Positions 17,317 through 28,139 of a stretch of 64,000 nucleotides of DNA are shown here, in pieces. This DNA is from Aurantimonas manganoxydans SI85-9A1. GTDB lineage: Bacteria; Pseudomonadota; Alphaproteobacteria; Rhizobiales; Rhizobiaceae. The stretch lies in the NCBI RefSeq assembly GCF_000153465.1, contig NZ_CH672387.1, forward strand, positions 3,077,903-3,141,902, given 5' to 3'. Made by a program: the position numbers and the translations under genes. Under the pieces are notes generated by a model. The model was not told where the DNA came from. It did no database searches and saw only the letters and a list, made by a program, of their open reading frames with translations. Positions within the stretch are counted from its first letter, which is position 1. Each line of letters starts with the position of its first letter.

Positions 17317-18258
17317 ATGCTCGCCTACATCTTCCGCCGCGTCCTGGCCTCCGTGCCGGTGCTGATCGTCGTGGCGCTGTTCGTTTTCCTCTTGTTGCGG
17401 CTGACGCCGGGCGACCCGGCCGCGATCATTGCCGGCGACATGGCGACGCCCGAACAGCTCGCCCAGATCCGCCAGAGCCTCGGCCTCAACGAGCCGCTGG
17501 TGACCCAGTTCATCACCTGGAGCGGCCAGTTGCTGAGCGGCGATTTCGGCCGCTCGCTGATCTCGCGCACGCCGGTCCTGACCCTGATCGGCCAGCGGCT
17601 GGAGCCGACCCTCAGCCTCGCCCTCGTGACCATGGCGATCACGCTTCTCCTGTCGATCCCGATGGGCGTCCTCGCCGCCTGGCGCCACGGCACGCTCACC
17701 GACAACGTCATCATGGCGATCTCGGTGCTGGGCTTCTCGATCCCGGTCTTCGTCACCGGCTACATCTTCATCCAGATCTTCGCCATCGACCTGAAGCTGC
17801 TGCCAGTCCAGGGTTTCAAGAGCATCTTCGACGGGGTCGGGCCGTTCCTGGCGCGCATCATCCTGCCGGCCTTCACCCTGGCGACGATCTACATCGCGCT
17901 GATTGCCCGCATGACCCGCGCCGCGATGCTGGACGTTCTCGACGAGGACTATGTGCGCACCGCGCGGGCCAAGGGCCTGTCGGAGCGGATCGTCCTGTTC
18001 CGCCATGCGCTGCGCAACGCCGCCGTGCCGATCCTCACCGTCGTCGGCACCGGTTTCGCGCTCATGATCTCCGGCGTCGTCGTCACCGAAAGCGTCTTCA
18101 ACATTCCCGGCCTCGGGCGGCTGACCGTCGACGCCATCCTTGCCCGCGACTACCCGGTGATCCAGGCGCTGATCCTCCTGACCAGCGGCATCTACGTGGT
18201 GATCAATCTCCTGATCGACATCTCCTACGCGTTCATGGACCCGAGGATCCGATACTGA
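17317..18258 (+). CDS. Peptide ABC transporter permease, DppB-like
   Basis: A 313-residue inner-membrane permease with an N-terminal transmembrane helix (LAYIFRRVLASVPVLIVVALFVFLL), the LRLTPGDPA segment typical of DppB/OppB, and about five further helices. The ATPase-docking EAA loop is at about 205-230 (MLDVLDEDYVRTARAKGLSE). It couples binding-protein-delivered substrate to the ATPase two genes downstream. The stop overlaps the start of the next permease (TGATG). Confidence 0.92.
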   Translation: MLAYIFRRVLASVPVLIVVALFVFLLLRLTPGDPAAIIAGDMATPEQLAQIRQSLGLNEPLVTQFITWSGQLLSGDFGRSLISRTPVLTLIGQRLEPTLSLALVTMAITLLLSIPMGVLAAWRHGTLTDNVIMAISVLGFSIPVFVTGYIFIQIFAIDLKLLPVQGFKSIFDGVGPFLARIILPAFTLATIYIALIARMTRAAMLDVLDEDYVRTARAKGLSERIVLFRHALRNAAVPILTVVGTGFALMISGVVVTESVFNIPGLGRLTVDAILARDYPVIQALILLTSGIYVVINLLIDISYAFMDPRIRY

Positions 18259-19150
18259 TGGCGAGGAGAGACACCCTGCCCCCGATTGCCGAGCCGGTCA
18301 TCAAGCGCCGCTTCCTGCCACGGATCGAACTGGCGGATCTGCGCTTTGCGCCGACCCTCGCCGCGATCTGCCTGGGGGTCATCGTCATCGGTGCCCTGCT
18401 GGCGCCGGTCATTGCGCCCTTCGACCCGATCGCCATGAACCCGATGGAACGGCTGGCGGGCGCCAGCGCCACCCATCCCTTCGGCACCGACGCCTATGGC
18501 CGCGACGTCTTCTCGCGCACGCTCTACGGCGCCCGCGTCTCGCTGATCGTCGGCATCGGCGCGGCCATGGTGGCGGTGCTGATCGGCCTGCCGCTCGGCC
18601 TGATCTCGGGCTTCTTCCGCTGGCTCGACGCCATCCTGATGCGGATCATGGACGGCCTGATGGCAATCCCCAGCGTGCTCCTGGCCATCGCCATCGTGTC
18701 GCTGGCCGGCTCCAGCCTCTGGACCGTGCTCATCGCCATCACCATTCCGGAAATTCCGCGCGTCGTGCGGCTGGTGCGCTCGGTCGTCCTGTCGGCGCGC
18801 GAGGAGCCCTATGTCGAGGCCGCCATCGCCGTCGGCTCCAGCCTGCCGAAGATCATGTGGCGACACCTGACGCCCAACACCATCGCGCCGCTGATCGTCC
18901 AGGGCACCTATGTCTGCGCTTCGGCGATCCTGACCGAGGCGATCCTGTCGTTCCTGGGCGCCGGCATTGGCACCGAGACGCCGTCCTGGGGCAACATCAT
19001 GTCGGAGGGCCGGCTCTACTTCCAGCTCAAACCGTCGCTGATCTTCTGGCCGGGCCTGTTCCTGTCGCTGGCCATCCTGTCGATCAACATTCTCGGCGAC
19101 ACCGCCCGCGACGTCATGGACCCGCGCCTCGGCAAGAAGAGGGAGGCCTG

Positions 19151-19151
<1 letters not shown>
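18258..19151 (+). CDS. Peptide ABC transporter permease, DppC-like
   Basis: A 297-residue permease of the DppC/OppC type. An N-terminal cytoplasmic segment precedes the first helix, HPFGTDAYGRDVFSRTLYGARVS is the hallmark DppC stretch, and the EAA docking loop (EPYVEAAIAVGSSLPKIMWRH) is near residue 190. It overlaps both neighbours by one base, so the permeases and ATPase are translationally coupled. Confidence 0.92.
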
Positions 19152-20838
<1,687 letters not shown>

Positions 20839-20842
<4 letters not shown>

Positions 20843-22380
20843 CAGACGACAGCACAAGGACGCCCGCCCCGCGCATCGCGGTCGGCGGGTTCATGCACGA
20901 GACCAATACGTTCGCGCCGACCAGAGCGGACTACGCCGCCTTCGAGCATGGTGGTGGCTGGCCGGCGCTGGCGGAGGGCCCGGCGATGATCGCGGCGACG
21001 CGCGACGTCAACATGGGCATCTGCGGCTTCGTCACCGAAGCCGCGCGACGCGGCTGGCACCTCGTGCCGACGCTGTGGTGCGCAGCGGTGCCCTCCGCCC
21101 ATGTCACCGAAGACGCCTATGAGGCCATCGCCGCCCGCATCGTCGCGGCGATCGAAGCCGCACTGCCGCTCGACGCGGTCTATCTCGATCTCCACGGCGC
21201 CATGGTCTGCACCCATCTCGACGATGGCGAAGGCGAACTGCTGGCGCGGGTGCGCCGGGTCATCGGCCCCGACGTTCCGCTGGTCGCCAGCCTCGACCTT
21301 CACGGCAACGTCACGCCGCTGATGGTCGCCGAGGCCGATCTCCTCGTCGCCTACCGCACCTATCCCCATGTCGACATGGCCGAGACCGGACGCCGCACCG
21401 CCGAGCAGCTGGTCCCGCTGCTCGCCGGCCAGCGCCACGCCAAGGCATTCCGGCAGATCCCCTTCCTGATCCCCATCGCCTGGCAATCGACCACCATGGA
21501 GCCGAACGCCACGCTCTATGGCGCCCTGCTGGAGATGGAGACCGGCGGGGTCGCCAGCGTCTCCTATCTCTGCGGCTTCCCGGCCGCCGACTTTCCCGAT
21601 TGCGGCCCGTCCGTCCTCGCCTATGGCGCCGATCAGGCGGCGGCCGATGCCGCCGCAAACGCCTTGGCAGACAGGGTCGTCGCGGCGCGTTCCGCCTATG
21701 CCGGCAAGGCCTTCGCCCCCCTGGACGGGGTGCGCGAGGCGATGCGGATCGCGGCAAGAGCCACGCGCCCGGTCGTCATTGCCGACACCCAGGACAATCC
21801 CGGTGCCGGCGGCGATTCCAACACCACCGGCATGCTGAAGGCGCTGGTCGAAGCCGACGCGCAGCGCGCCGCGATCGGGGTGATCTTCGATCCGAAGGCG
21901 GCGGCGGCCGCCCATGCGGCGGGCGTCGGGGCGACGGCCGAGATCACCCTCAGCGGCGCCGACGGCGTCGCCGGCGACACGCCCTTCACCGGCATTTTCG
22001 AGGTCACCGCCCTGTCCGACGGCGACTTCATCGCCTCCGGTGCCTTCTATGGCGGTGCGCGCATGCGCCTCGGCCCCTCCGCCTGTCTGAAGATCGGCGG
22101 CGTGCGCGTCGTCGTCGCCTCGGCCAAGGCGCAGATGGCCGACCGCGAGATGTATCGCTTCGTCGGCATCGAACCCGAGGGGGAGGCGATCCTCGTCAAC
22201 AAGAGCTCGGTGCATTTCCGTGCCGATTTCGCACCGACCGCCGAGACGATCCTGACCTGCACGGCACCGGGACCCATGCCCCTGTCGCCGGCCGACCTGC
22301 CCTTCCGACGGCTGCGGCCCGGCATCGACCTGTCACCCACCGGCCCGGTGTTCGATCCCGCCGAATCCCATCCGTCGTAA
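20839..22380 (+). CDS. M81-family metallopeptidase (MlrC/microcystinase C-like)
   Basis: A 513-residue protein of the M81 family, named after MlrC, which cleaves linearised microcystin in Sphingomonas. Family landmarks are GGFMHETNTFAPT near the N-terminus, YLDLHGAMV and SLDLHGNVTPLM (predicted metal ligands), and DTQDNPGAGGDSNTTG near residue 315. No signal peptide is present. It overlaps the ATPase gene by four bases, so it is made together with the importer and probably acts on its cargo in the cytoplasm. Most M81 members are not microcystinases. The true substrate is unknown and the name is by family only. Confidence 0.87.
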
Positions 22381-22426
22381 TGCCTGCGACCGCCTTGCCG
22401 CGGCCGCGAAACGAGGAAACCCGACC

Positions 22427-23590
22427 ATGACCATCATTCCCGAGATCAAGAGCTTTGCCGAAGACCTGACCGCGATCCGCCACGATCTGCACGCCCATCC
22501 GGAGATCGGCTTCGAGGAAAAGCGCACCGCCGCCATCGTCGCCGAGGCGCTGAAGAGCTACGGCGTCGACGAGATCCACGAAGGCATCGGCGGCACCGGC
22601 GTCGTCGGCATCCTCAGGGGCACCGGCGGCGACGGCCGGACCATCGGCCTGCGCGCCGACATGGACGCCCTGCCGATGGAGGAGTTCACCAACCTTCCCT
22701 ACCGCTCGACCAATCCCGGCCGCTTCCATGGCTGCGGCCATGACGGCCACACCACCATGCTGCTCGGCGCGGCGCGCTACCTGGCCGCAAATCGCGACTT
22801 CAAGGGCACTGCGATGTTCGTCTTCCAGCCCGCCGAAGAGGGGCTGGGCGGCGCCCGCGCGATGATCGCCGACCGCCTGTTCGAGCGCTTCCCCTGCGAC
22901 GAGATCTACGGCCTGCACAACATGCCCGATCTGGAGCTGGGCGAGGTCGCCGTCTTCCCGGGCAAGGCGATGGCCGGCGCCAAGTTCTTCGACATCCGGA
23001 TCAAGGCGCGCGGCAGCCATGCGGCGATGCCGCACAATTCCAAGGACCCGATCGTCATCGCCATGGCGCTCGGCCAGAGCCTGCAGTCGATCGTCAGCCG
23101 CAACGTCAATCCGCTGAAGCCGGCGGTGCTGTCGATCACCAAGTTCACCGCGGGGTCGGCCTACAACGTCATCCCGGAAGAGGCCGATCTCGGCGGCACG
23201 ATCCGCTACTTCCACGACGATGTCGGCGAGCTCGTCGCCACCCGCATCCGCGAGATCGCCGCCGGTTTCGCGGCGAGCTACGACTGCGAGATCGTGGTCG
23301 ACATACGCGACGTCTTCTCGGTGCTGGAAAACCACGAGGCCGAGACCGATGCGCTGCGCGAAGTCGCCGTCGAGATCGTCGGCGAAGACAAGGTCTTCAC
23401 CGATCCGCGCCCGACCATGGGCAGCGAGGATTTTGCCGACATGCTGCACGCGGTCCCCGGCTCCTATTGCTGGGTCGGCCATGGCGGCACCATGCCGCTT
23501 CACAATCCCGGCTTCATCCTCGACGACGGCATCCTGCCGATCGGCTCCAGCCTTCTGGCGCGCATCGTCGAGAAGCGGCTGGCGGCCTGA
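22427..23590 (+). CDS. M20-family amidohydrolase (HipO/N-acyl-amino-acid hydrolase-like)
   Basis: A 387-residue M20D-type zinc or manganese amidohydrolase. It has RHDLHAHPEIGFEE at the N-terminus, metal-binding GCGHDGHTTMLLGAARYL (about 104-121), PAEEGLGGARAM with the catalytic glutamates, a dimerisation-domain histidine in GSHAAMP, and MGSEDFADML near the C-terminus. These enzymes cleave N-acyl bonds such as hippurate or N-acetyl amino acids. It is in the operon with the peptide importer, 46 bases after the M81 gene, consistent with deacylating or trimming an imported amide. Confidence 0.9.
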   Translation: MTIIPEIKSFAEDLTAIRHDLHAHPEIGFEEKRTAAIVAEALKSYGVDEIHEGIGGTGVVGILRGTGGDGRTIGLRADMDALPMEEFTNLPYRSTNPGRFHGCGHDGHTTMLLGAARYLAANRDFKGTAMFVFQPAEEGLGGARAMIADRLFERFPCDEIYGLHNMPDLELGEVAVFPGKAMAGAKFFDIRIKARGSHAAMPHNSKDPIVIAMALGQSLQSIVSRNVNPLKPAVLSITKFTAGSAYNVIPEEADLGGTIRYFHDDVGELVATRIREIAAGFAASYDCEIVVDIRDVFSVLENHEAETDALREVAVEIVGEDKVFTDPRPTMGSEDFADMLHAVPGSYCWVGHGGTMPLHNPGFILDDGILPIGSSLLARIVEKRLAA

Positions 23591-23627
23591 TCGGCCGGTT
23601 CGAGACCTCAGGAAAGCGAGAGTGACG

Positions 23628-24764
23628 ATGGACGTGACCAAGATCCCGTTGGATGCGGAACGGATGCTGAGTGGGCTGAGGCGCTGGGTCGAGTGCGAGA
23701 GCCCGACCTATGACAAGCCGTCGGTCGACCGGATGATGGCGCTGGCCGCCGAGGACATGCAGGCGATGGGTTTCGAGGTCGAGACCATTCCCGGCCCCGA
23801 GGGGCTGGGCAATTGCGTGCGCGGCGCGTTTCCGCATCCCAGGGCCGGCGAGCCCGGCATCCTGATCATCGGCCATCTGGACACGGTGCACCCGCTCGGC
23901 ACGCTGGAGAAGCTGCCGTTCCGGCGCGAGGGCGACATCTGCTGGGGACCCGGCATCTGCGACATGAAGGGCGGCAACTACATCGCCATCAGCGCCGTCA
24001 AGGCGCTGGCCGAGATGGGCGTCGAGACGCCGCTGCCGGTGCATGTGCTGCTGACCTCCGACGAGGAGATCGGCACGCCCGGCACCCGTGCGCTGATCGA
24101 GGCCGAGGCCGCCAAGCACCGCTACATTCTGGTGCCGGAGCCGGCCTGGGCCCGCAACACGGTGGTCACCGGCCGCTACGCCATCGCCCGCTACCATCTG
24201 ACCGCCATGGGCCGCCCGAGCCATGCCGGCGCCGCGCTGAAGGCCGGCCAGTCGGCGGTGAAGATGATGGCCCGGCAGCTGATCGCCATCGAGGACATGA
24301 CCGACGAGGACTGCACCTTCTCGGTCTCGGTCATGCATGGCGGCCAGTGGGTCAATTGCGTGCCGACCATCGCGCGGGCCGAGTGCCTGTCCATGGCCAA
24401 GCGCCAGGAAGACCTCGACCGGGGCACCGAGAACATCCTCGCCTTCGACAGGCGCGAAGCGGACGGCACCGGCTTCGTCGTCGAGAAGAGCGTCGTGCGC
24501 CCGGTGTGGGAAGCCAGCGCCGGCACGATGGAACTCTACGAACGCGTCCGGCGGATCGGCAACGCGCTGGGATTCGACCTTGCCCATGCCAGCGAGGGCG
24601 GCGGCTCGGACGGCAATTTCACCGGCGCCATGGGCCTGCCGACGCTGGACGGCCTCGGCGTCGTGGGCGCCGACGTCCATACGCTGAACGAGCATATCGA
24701 GGTGTCGAGCCTGGTGTCGCGGGGACGTCTGCTGGGCGGCCTTCTGGCAGAACTCGGCGCCTGA
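23628..24764 (+). CDS. M20-family peptidase (glutamate carboxypeptidase/CPG2-like)
   Basis: A 378-residue M20A-type metallopeptidase. Predicted metal ligands are GHLDTVHP (near residue 84), GPGICDMKGG, SDEEIGTPGT and the C-terminal HTLNEH. The dimerisation domain contains GRPSHAGAALKAG. It is closest in layout to carboxypeptidase G2, which removes C-terminal glutamate from folates and peptides. This is a second M20 enzyme of a different subfamily from the preceding gene, so the pair would have complementary specificities. The ATG at 23628 was chosen from domain alignment; the frame is open further upstream inside the previous gene. Confidence 0.88.
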   Translation: MDVTKIPLDAERMLSGLRRWVECESPTYDKPSVDRMMALAAEDMQAMGFEVETIPGPEGLGNCVRGAFPHPRAGEPGILIIGHLDTVHPLGTLEKLPFRREGDICWGPGICDMKGGNYIAISAVKALAEMGVETPLPVHVLLTSDEEIGTPGTRALIEAEAAKHRYILVPEPAWARNTVVTGRYAIARYHLTAMGRPSHAGAALKAGQSAVKMMARQLIAIEDMTDEDCTFSVSVMHGGQWVNCVPTIARAECLSMAKRQEDLDRGTENILAFDRREADGTGFVVEKSVVRPVWEASAGTMELYERVRRIGNALGFDLAHASEGGGSDGNFTGAMGLPTLDGLGVVGADVHTLNEHIEVSSLVSRGRLLGGLLAELGA

Positions 24765-24792
24765 TGCGGCGCCCCGAGGGAGGCCTGCGCCC

Positions 24793-26265
24793 GTGACATC
24801 CGGCGGGACAGATCAAGGTTCGAACGGCGAGACGCTCTCGCCGTTCGACGGGCCGGACCATCTGCGCGCACCGGACGCGGTGTCCGGGATCTGCGCCATG
24901 GATGCGATGGCGTTGATGGCGGAGATGCGTGCCGGGCGCCTGTCCTCGGTGGAGATCGTCACCGCCTTCCTCGACCGGATCGACGCGCTCAACCCGACCT
25001 ACAACGCCATCGTGTCCCGGCGCCCGCGGGACGCGGTGCTCGCGGACGCCGCGGCCGCCGACCGGGCGCGGGCCAGCGGCGCCGCCACCGGTCCGCTGCA
25101 CGGCCTGCCCATCGCCATCAAGGATCTGTCGCCGACAAAGGGGCTGACCACTACCTTCGGCTCGCCGATCTACCGCGACCACGTGCCCGATTGCGACGGC
25201 CGCTCGACGGCGCGCATCCGGGCGGCCGGCGCGATCATCGCCGGCAAGACCAACACGCCGGAATTCGGCCTCGGCTCCCACACCTTCAACGCGGTCTTCG
25301 GCGCGACCGGCAACGCCTTTGCCCCGGAGCGCAGCGCCGGCGGCTCCAGCGGCGGCGCGGCCGTCGCCATCGCGACGCGCATGCTGCCGCTCGCCGACGG
25401 CTCAGACATGGGCGGCTCGCTGCGCAATCCCGCCGCCTTCAACAATGTCTACGGGCTGCGCCCCTCCTTCGGCCGGGTGCCGAGCCTGCCGGCCGGCAAT
25501 GTCTTCGAGGCGGCGCTCGCCACCGACGGGCCGATGGCGCGGACCGCCGACGATCTCGCCCTGCTGCTCGGGGTCCAGGCCGGCGCCGATCCGCGCCAGC
25601 CACTGTCGGAGGGGCTTCCCGGCCTCGAGAGGACGACGCGCGACGAGGACGCGCCCGTCCGGATCGGCTGGCTCGGCGATTTCGACGGCCATCTCGCCAT
25701 GGAGCCGGGCATCCTCGATACCAGCCGCGCGGCGCTGGAACGCATTCCGGGCGCCGTGGTCGAGGCGGCGGCTTTGGGCTTCAACGCCGAGCGCCTGTGG
25801 CAGAGCTTCGTGATCCAGCGCCATGTGGCGGTCGCGGCCAGATATGCCCCGCTCCATGCCGATCCGGCGACGCGCGACCTCTTGAAACCGGAAATGGTCT
25901 GGGAAATCGAGAACGGCCTGAGTCTGTCGGCCCTGGCCGTCGAGGCCGCCCGCGAGGTGCGGACCGCCTGGCATCTGCGGCTCGTCGACCTCTTCGCCCG
26001 CTTCGACCTGCTGGCCCTTCCGGCCGCGCAGGTCTGGCCGTTCGCGATCGGCGAGCGCTGGCCGCAGGCGATCGATGGCCGGGCGATGGACAGCTATCAC
26101 CGCTGGATGGAATGCGTGGCGCCCGCCACCCTGTCCGGCTGCCCCGTCCTCGCCCTGCCGGCCGGCTTTCGCGGCGGCCTGTCGACGGGCGTCCAGATCA
26201 TCGCGCCGCTCGGCCGCGAAGCCGATCTCCTGGCGCTGGTACGGCGGGTCGAGCGGGCGAGCTGA
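24793..26265 (+). CDS. Amidase (amidase-signature family)
   Basis: A 490-residue amidase-signature enzyme with the Ser-cisSer-Lys triad: lysine in GLPIAIKDLSP (about residue 116), and serines in GGSSGGAAVAIATRM and GSDMGGSLRNPAAF. It hydrolyses a carboxamide to acid and ammonia; the substrate is not evident. The GTG at 24793 was used as start. An ATG at 24898 (MDAMALMAEM) is a plausible alternative that removes 35 poorly conserved residues. It is the last gene of the peptide-uptake operon and ends 51 bases from the convergent iolB stop. Confidence 0.87.
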   Translation: MTSGGTDQGSNGETLSPFDGPDHLRAPDAVSGICAMDAMALMAEMRAGRLSSVEIVTAFLDRIDALNPTYNAIVSRRPRDAVLADAAAADRARASGAATGPLHGLPIAIKDLSPTKGLTTTFGSPIYRDHVPDCDGRSTARIRAAGAIIAGKTNTPEFGLGSHTFNAVFGATGNAFAPERSAGGSSGGAAVAIATRMLPLADGSDMGGSLRNPAAFNNVYGLRPSFGRVPSLPAGNVFEAALATDGPMARTADDLALLLGVQAGADPRQPLSEGLPGLERTTRDEDAPVRIGWLGDFDGHLAMEPGILDTSRAALERIPGAVVEAAALGFNAERLWQSFVIQRHVAVAARYAPLHADPATRDLLKPEMVWEIENGLSLSALAVEAAREVRTAWHLRLVDLFARFDLLALPAAQVWPFAIGERWPQAIDGRAMDSYHRWMECVAPATLSGCPVLALPAGFRGGLSTGVQIIAPLGREADLLALVRRVERAS

Positions 26266-26316
26266 GCCCCTCGGCGCTGCCGATCCCCACTTTCTGCGCC
26301 GTTGCCGGCCGGCCGT

Positions 26317-27126
26317 TCAGTCGGCGTCGCGCTGGGCGATCCAGTCGTGGTCGGGGTGGTTCTCGAACCGCCACTGGCGACGGGGGCCGGCCATGACGTT
26401 GAGATAGTACATGTTGTAGCCATGCGGCGCGCCGCAGGGATGGTGCCCCTTCGGCACGAGAACGACGTCGCCGTCATGGACGGTCATGGTCTCGTCGAGG
26501 CTGCCGTCGTCGGTGAAGACCCGCTGGAAGCCGAAACCCCGCGGCGGATCGAGCCGGTGGTAATAGGTCTCTTCCAGATAGGTCATGCGCGGGAAATCAT
26601 CCTCGTCGTGCCGGTGCGGCGGATAGGACGACCAGTTGCCCGCCGGCGTGTAGACCTCGGTCACCAGCAGGCTGTCGGCAACGTCGCGCTCTTCCATGGC
26701 AATGGCGTGCACCTTGCGGGTGTTGGCCCCCTTGCCCTTGACGATGGTGGGAATGCCCTGCGGGCCGATCACCCGCGCGGCGTGGCCGCCCTTGCCCGGG
26801 GCGCGGCAGACCGCCAGCGTCAGCGTCGTCGTCGCCGTGACCTGCCAGCGCGAGCCGTTCGGCACATAGACTGCGTGGGGCGGCACCAGCTCGAAGACCG
26901 ACATGCGCGCGCCGAGCTCGCCGAAATTCTGGTCGCCGGCACTGACCTCACCCTTGCCTTCCAGCAGAACGAGGATGGCTTCCTCGTCGCCGGTCTCCGC
27001 CGACGCCGTCTCGCCGGCCTCCAGCCGATGCAGCGCGAAGCCGACATAGGACCAGCCGGCATCGGCCGGGGTGATGTCGTGCACCAGGCCATGCCGGCCG
27101 TTCGGGCGACGAAGAAGGTCGGCCAT
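26317..27126 (-). CDS. iolB: 5-deoxy-glucuronate isomerase
   Basis: A 269-residue bicupin that converts 5-deoxy-D-glucuronate to 2-deoxy-5-keto-D-gluconate, the third committed step of myo-inositol catabolism. Its length matches the family (about 271). The metal-binding cupin stretch YPPHRHDEDDFPRMTYLEE and the later VPKGHHPCGAPHGYNMYYLNVMAG are characteristic of IolB. The ATG has a GGAGG six bases upstream. It is the last gene of the minus-strand iol operon and lies 62 bases after iolE. Confidence 0.94.
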   Translation of the reverse strand: MADLLRRPNGRHGLVHDITPADAGWSYVGFALHRLEAGETASAETGDEEAILVLLEGKGEVSAGDQNFGELGARMSVFELVPPHAVYVPNGSRWQVTATTTLTLAVCRAPGKGGHAARVIGPQGIPTIVKGKGANTRKVHAIAMEERDVADSLLVTEVYTPAGNWSSYPPHRHDEDDFPRMTYLEETYYHRLDPPRGFGFQRVFTDDGSLDETMTVHDGDVVLVPKGHHPCGAPHGYNMYYLNVMAGPRRQWRFENHPDHDWIAQRDAD

Positions 27127-27188
27127 CGTGATCCTCCGCAATGCTGTTGATCGTCCGCAGGGCGCGCCCGCGATCCGGGTCCGCCTGT

Positions 27189-28094
27189 TCAGTCCGCGAC
27201 GAGGCCGGCTTCGGCGGCCAGCGTCTTCAGGGTCTTCAGGCCGAGGCGCTGATATTCGACCGGATCGCGGACCTCCGGGTCCTGCTCGGCCTCGATGACG
27301 ATCCAGCCGTCGTAGCCATGCTCGGCCAGGACCGCGAGGCAGGGGCCGAATTCGACCCCGCCCTCCGCATCGCCCGGCACGGTGAAGACACCGCGGCGCA
27401 CGCCTTCGAGAAACGACAGCCCGTCGCGGCGCACATCCGCCATCACGGCCGGCCGTACGTTCTTGGCGTGGAAATGCGCCACGCGATCGACATGCCGGGC
27501 GAGATAGGGCGCCGGATCGACGCCGTTGCCGCCGAAATAGAAATGCCCGGCATCGAACAGCAGCCGGGTCGCCGGCCCGGTATGGGCCATGAACAGGTCC
27601 AGTTCGGCCGGCGTTTCGACGACCGTGCCCATGTGATGATGGTAGACCAGAGGCACGCCCTCGGCGGCGCAATGGGCCGCGACCTTCTCGACCCGGGCGC
27701 CGAACTCCGCCCATTGATCCACATTCAGCACCGGCGAGGCTGCCAGCCCGACCGCGTCATTGCCGTGGATCGCGTTGGAAGTCTCGCAGGCGATGCAAAC
27801 GGTGCAGCCCATCGCCTTCAGCCGATCAAGATGCGGCTGAATCAGCGCGATCTCCTGCTCGGCCGAATGGACGAGGAGATTGAGCGAATACCAGGCCGAG
27901 ACGAAGGCGAGGCCGTGCGGCTGAAGGACCGCCCGCAAGTCGGCCGGGTCCCAGGGAAATTTGTGGCCGTTCTCGATGCCGTCGAAGCCGATGGCCGCGG
28001 CTTCACCGAGGCACTGGTCGAGCGGGATATGGGCACCAAGGCTCTGGTCGTCGTCGTTCGACCAGGCGATGGGGTTCGTGCCGAAGCGGATCAT
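27189..28094 (-). CDS. iolE: Myo-inosose-2 dehydratase
   Basis: A 301-residue TIM-barrel dehydratase that turns 2-keto-myo-inositol into 3D-(3,5/4)-trihydroxycyclohexane-1,2-dione. IolE landmarks are the N-terminal [53 protein letters not shown] and VIEAEQDP near the C-terminus. The last three supply predicted metal and acid/base residues. It lies between iolD and iolB in the inositol operon, 45 bases after iolD. Confidence 0.94.
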   Translation of the reverse strand: MIRFGTNPIAWSNDDDQSLGAHIPLDQCLGEAAAIGFDGIENGHKFPWDPADLRAVLQPHGLAFVSAWYSLNLLVHSAEQEIALIQPHLDRLKAMGCTVCIACETSNAIHGNDAVGLAASPVLNVDQWAEFGARVEKVAAHCAAEGVPLVYHHHMGTVVETPAELDLFMAHTGPATRLLFDAGHFYFGGNGVDPAPYLARHVDRVAHFHAKNVRPAVMADVRRDGLSFLEGVRRGVFTVPGDAEGGVEFGPCLAVLAEHGYDGWIVIEAEQDPEVRDPVEYQRLGLKTLKTLAAEAGLVAD

Positions 28095-28139
28095 GGGCAG
28101 TTTTCCATTCAGGAGATCGAGGGACGGGGCGGCGGCCGG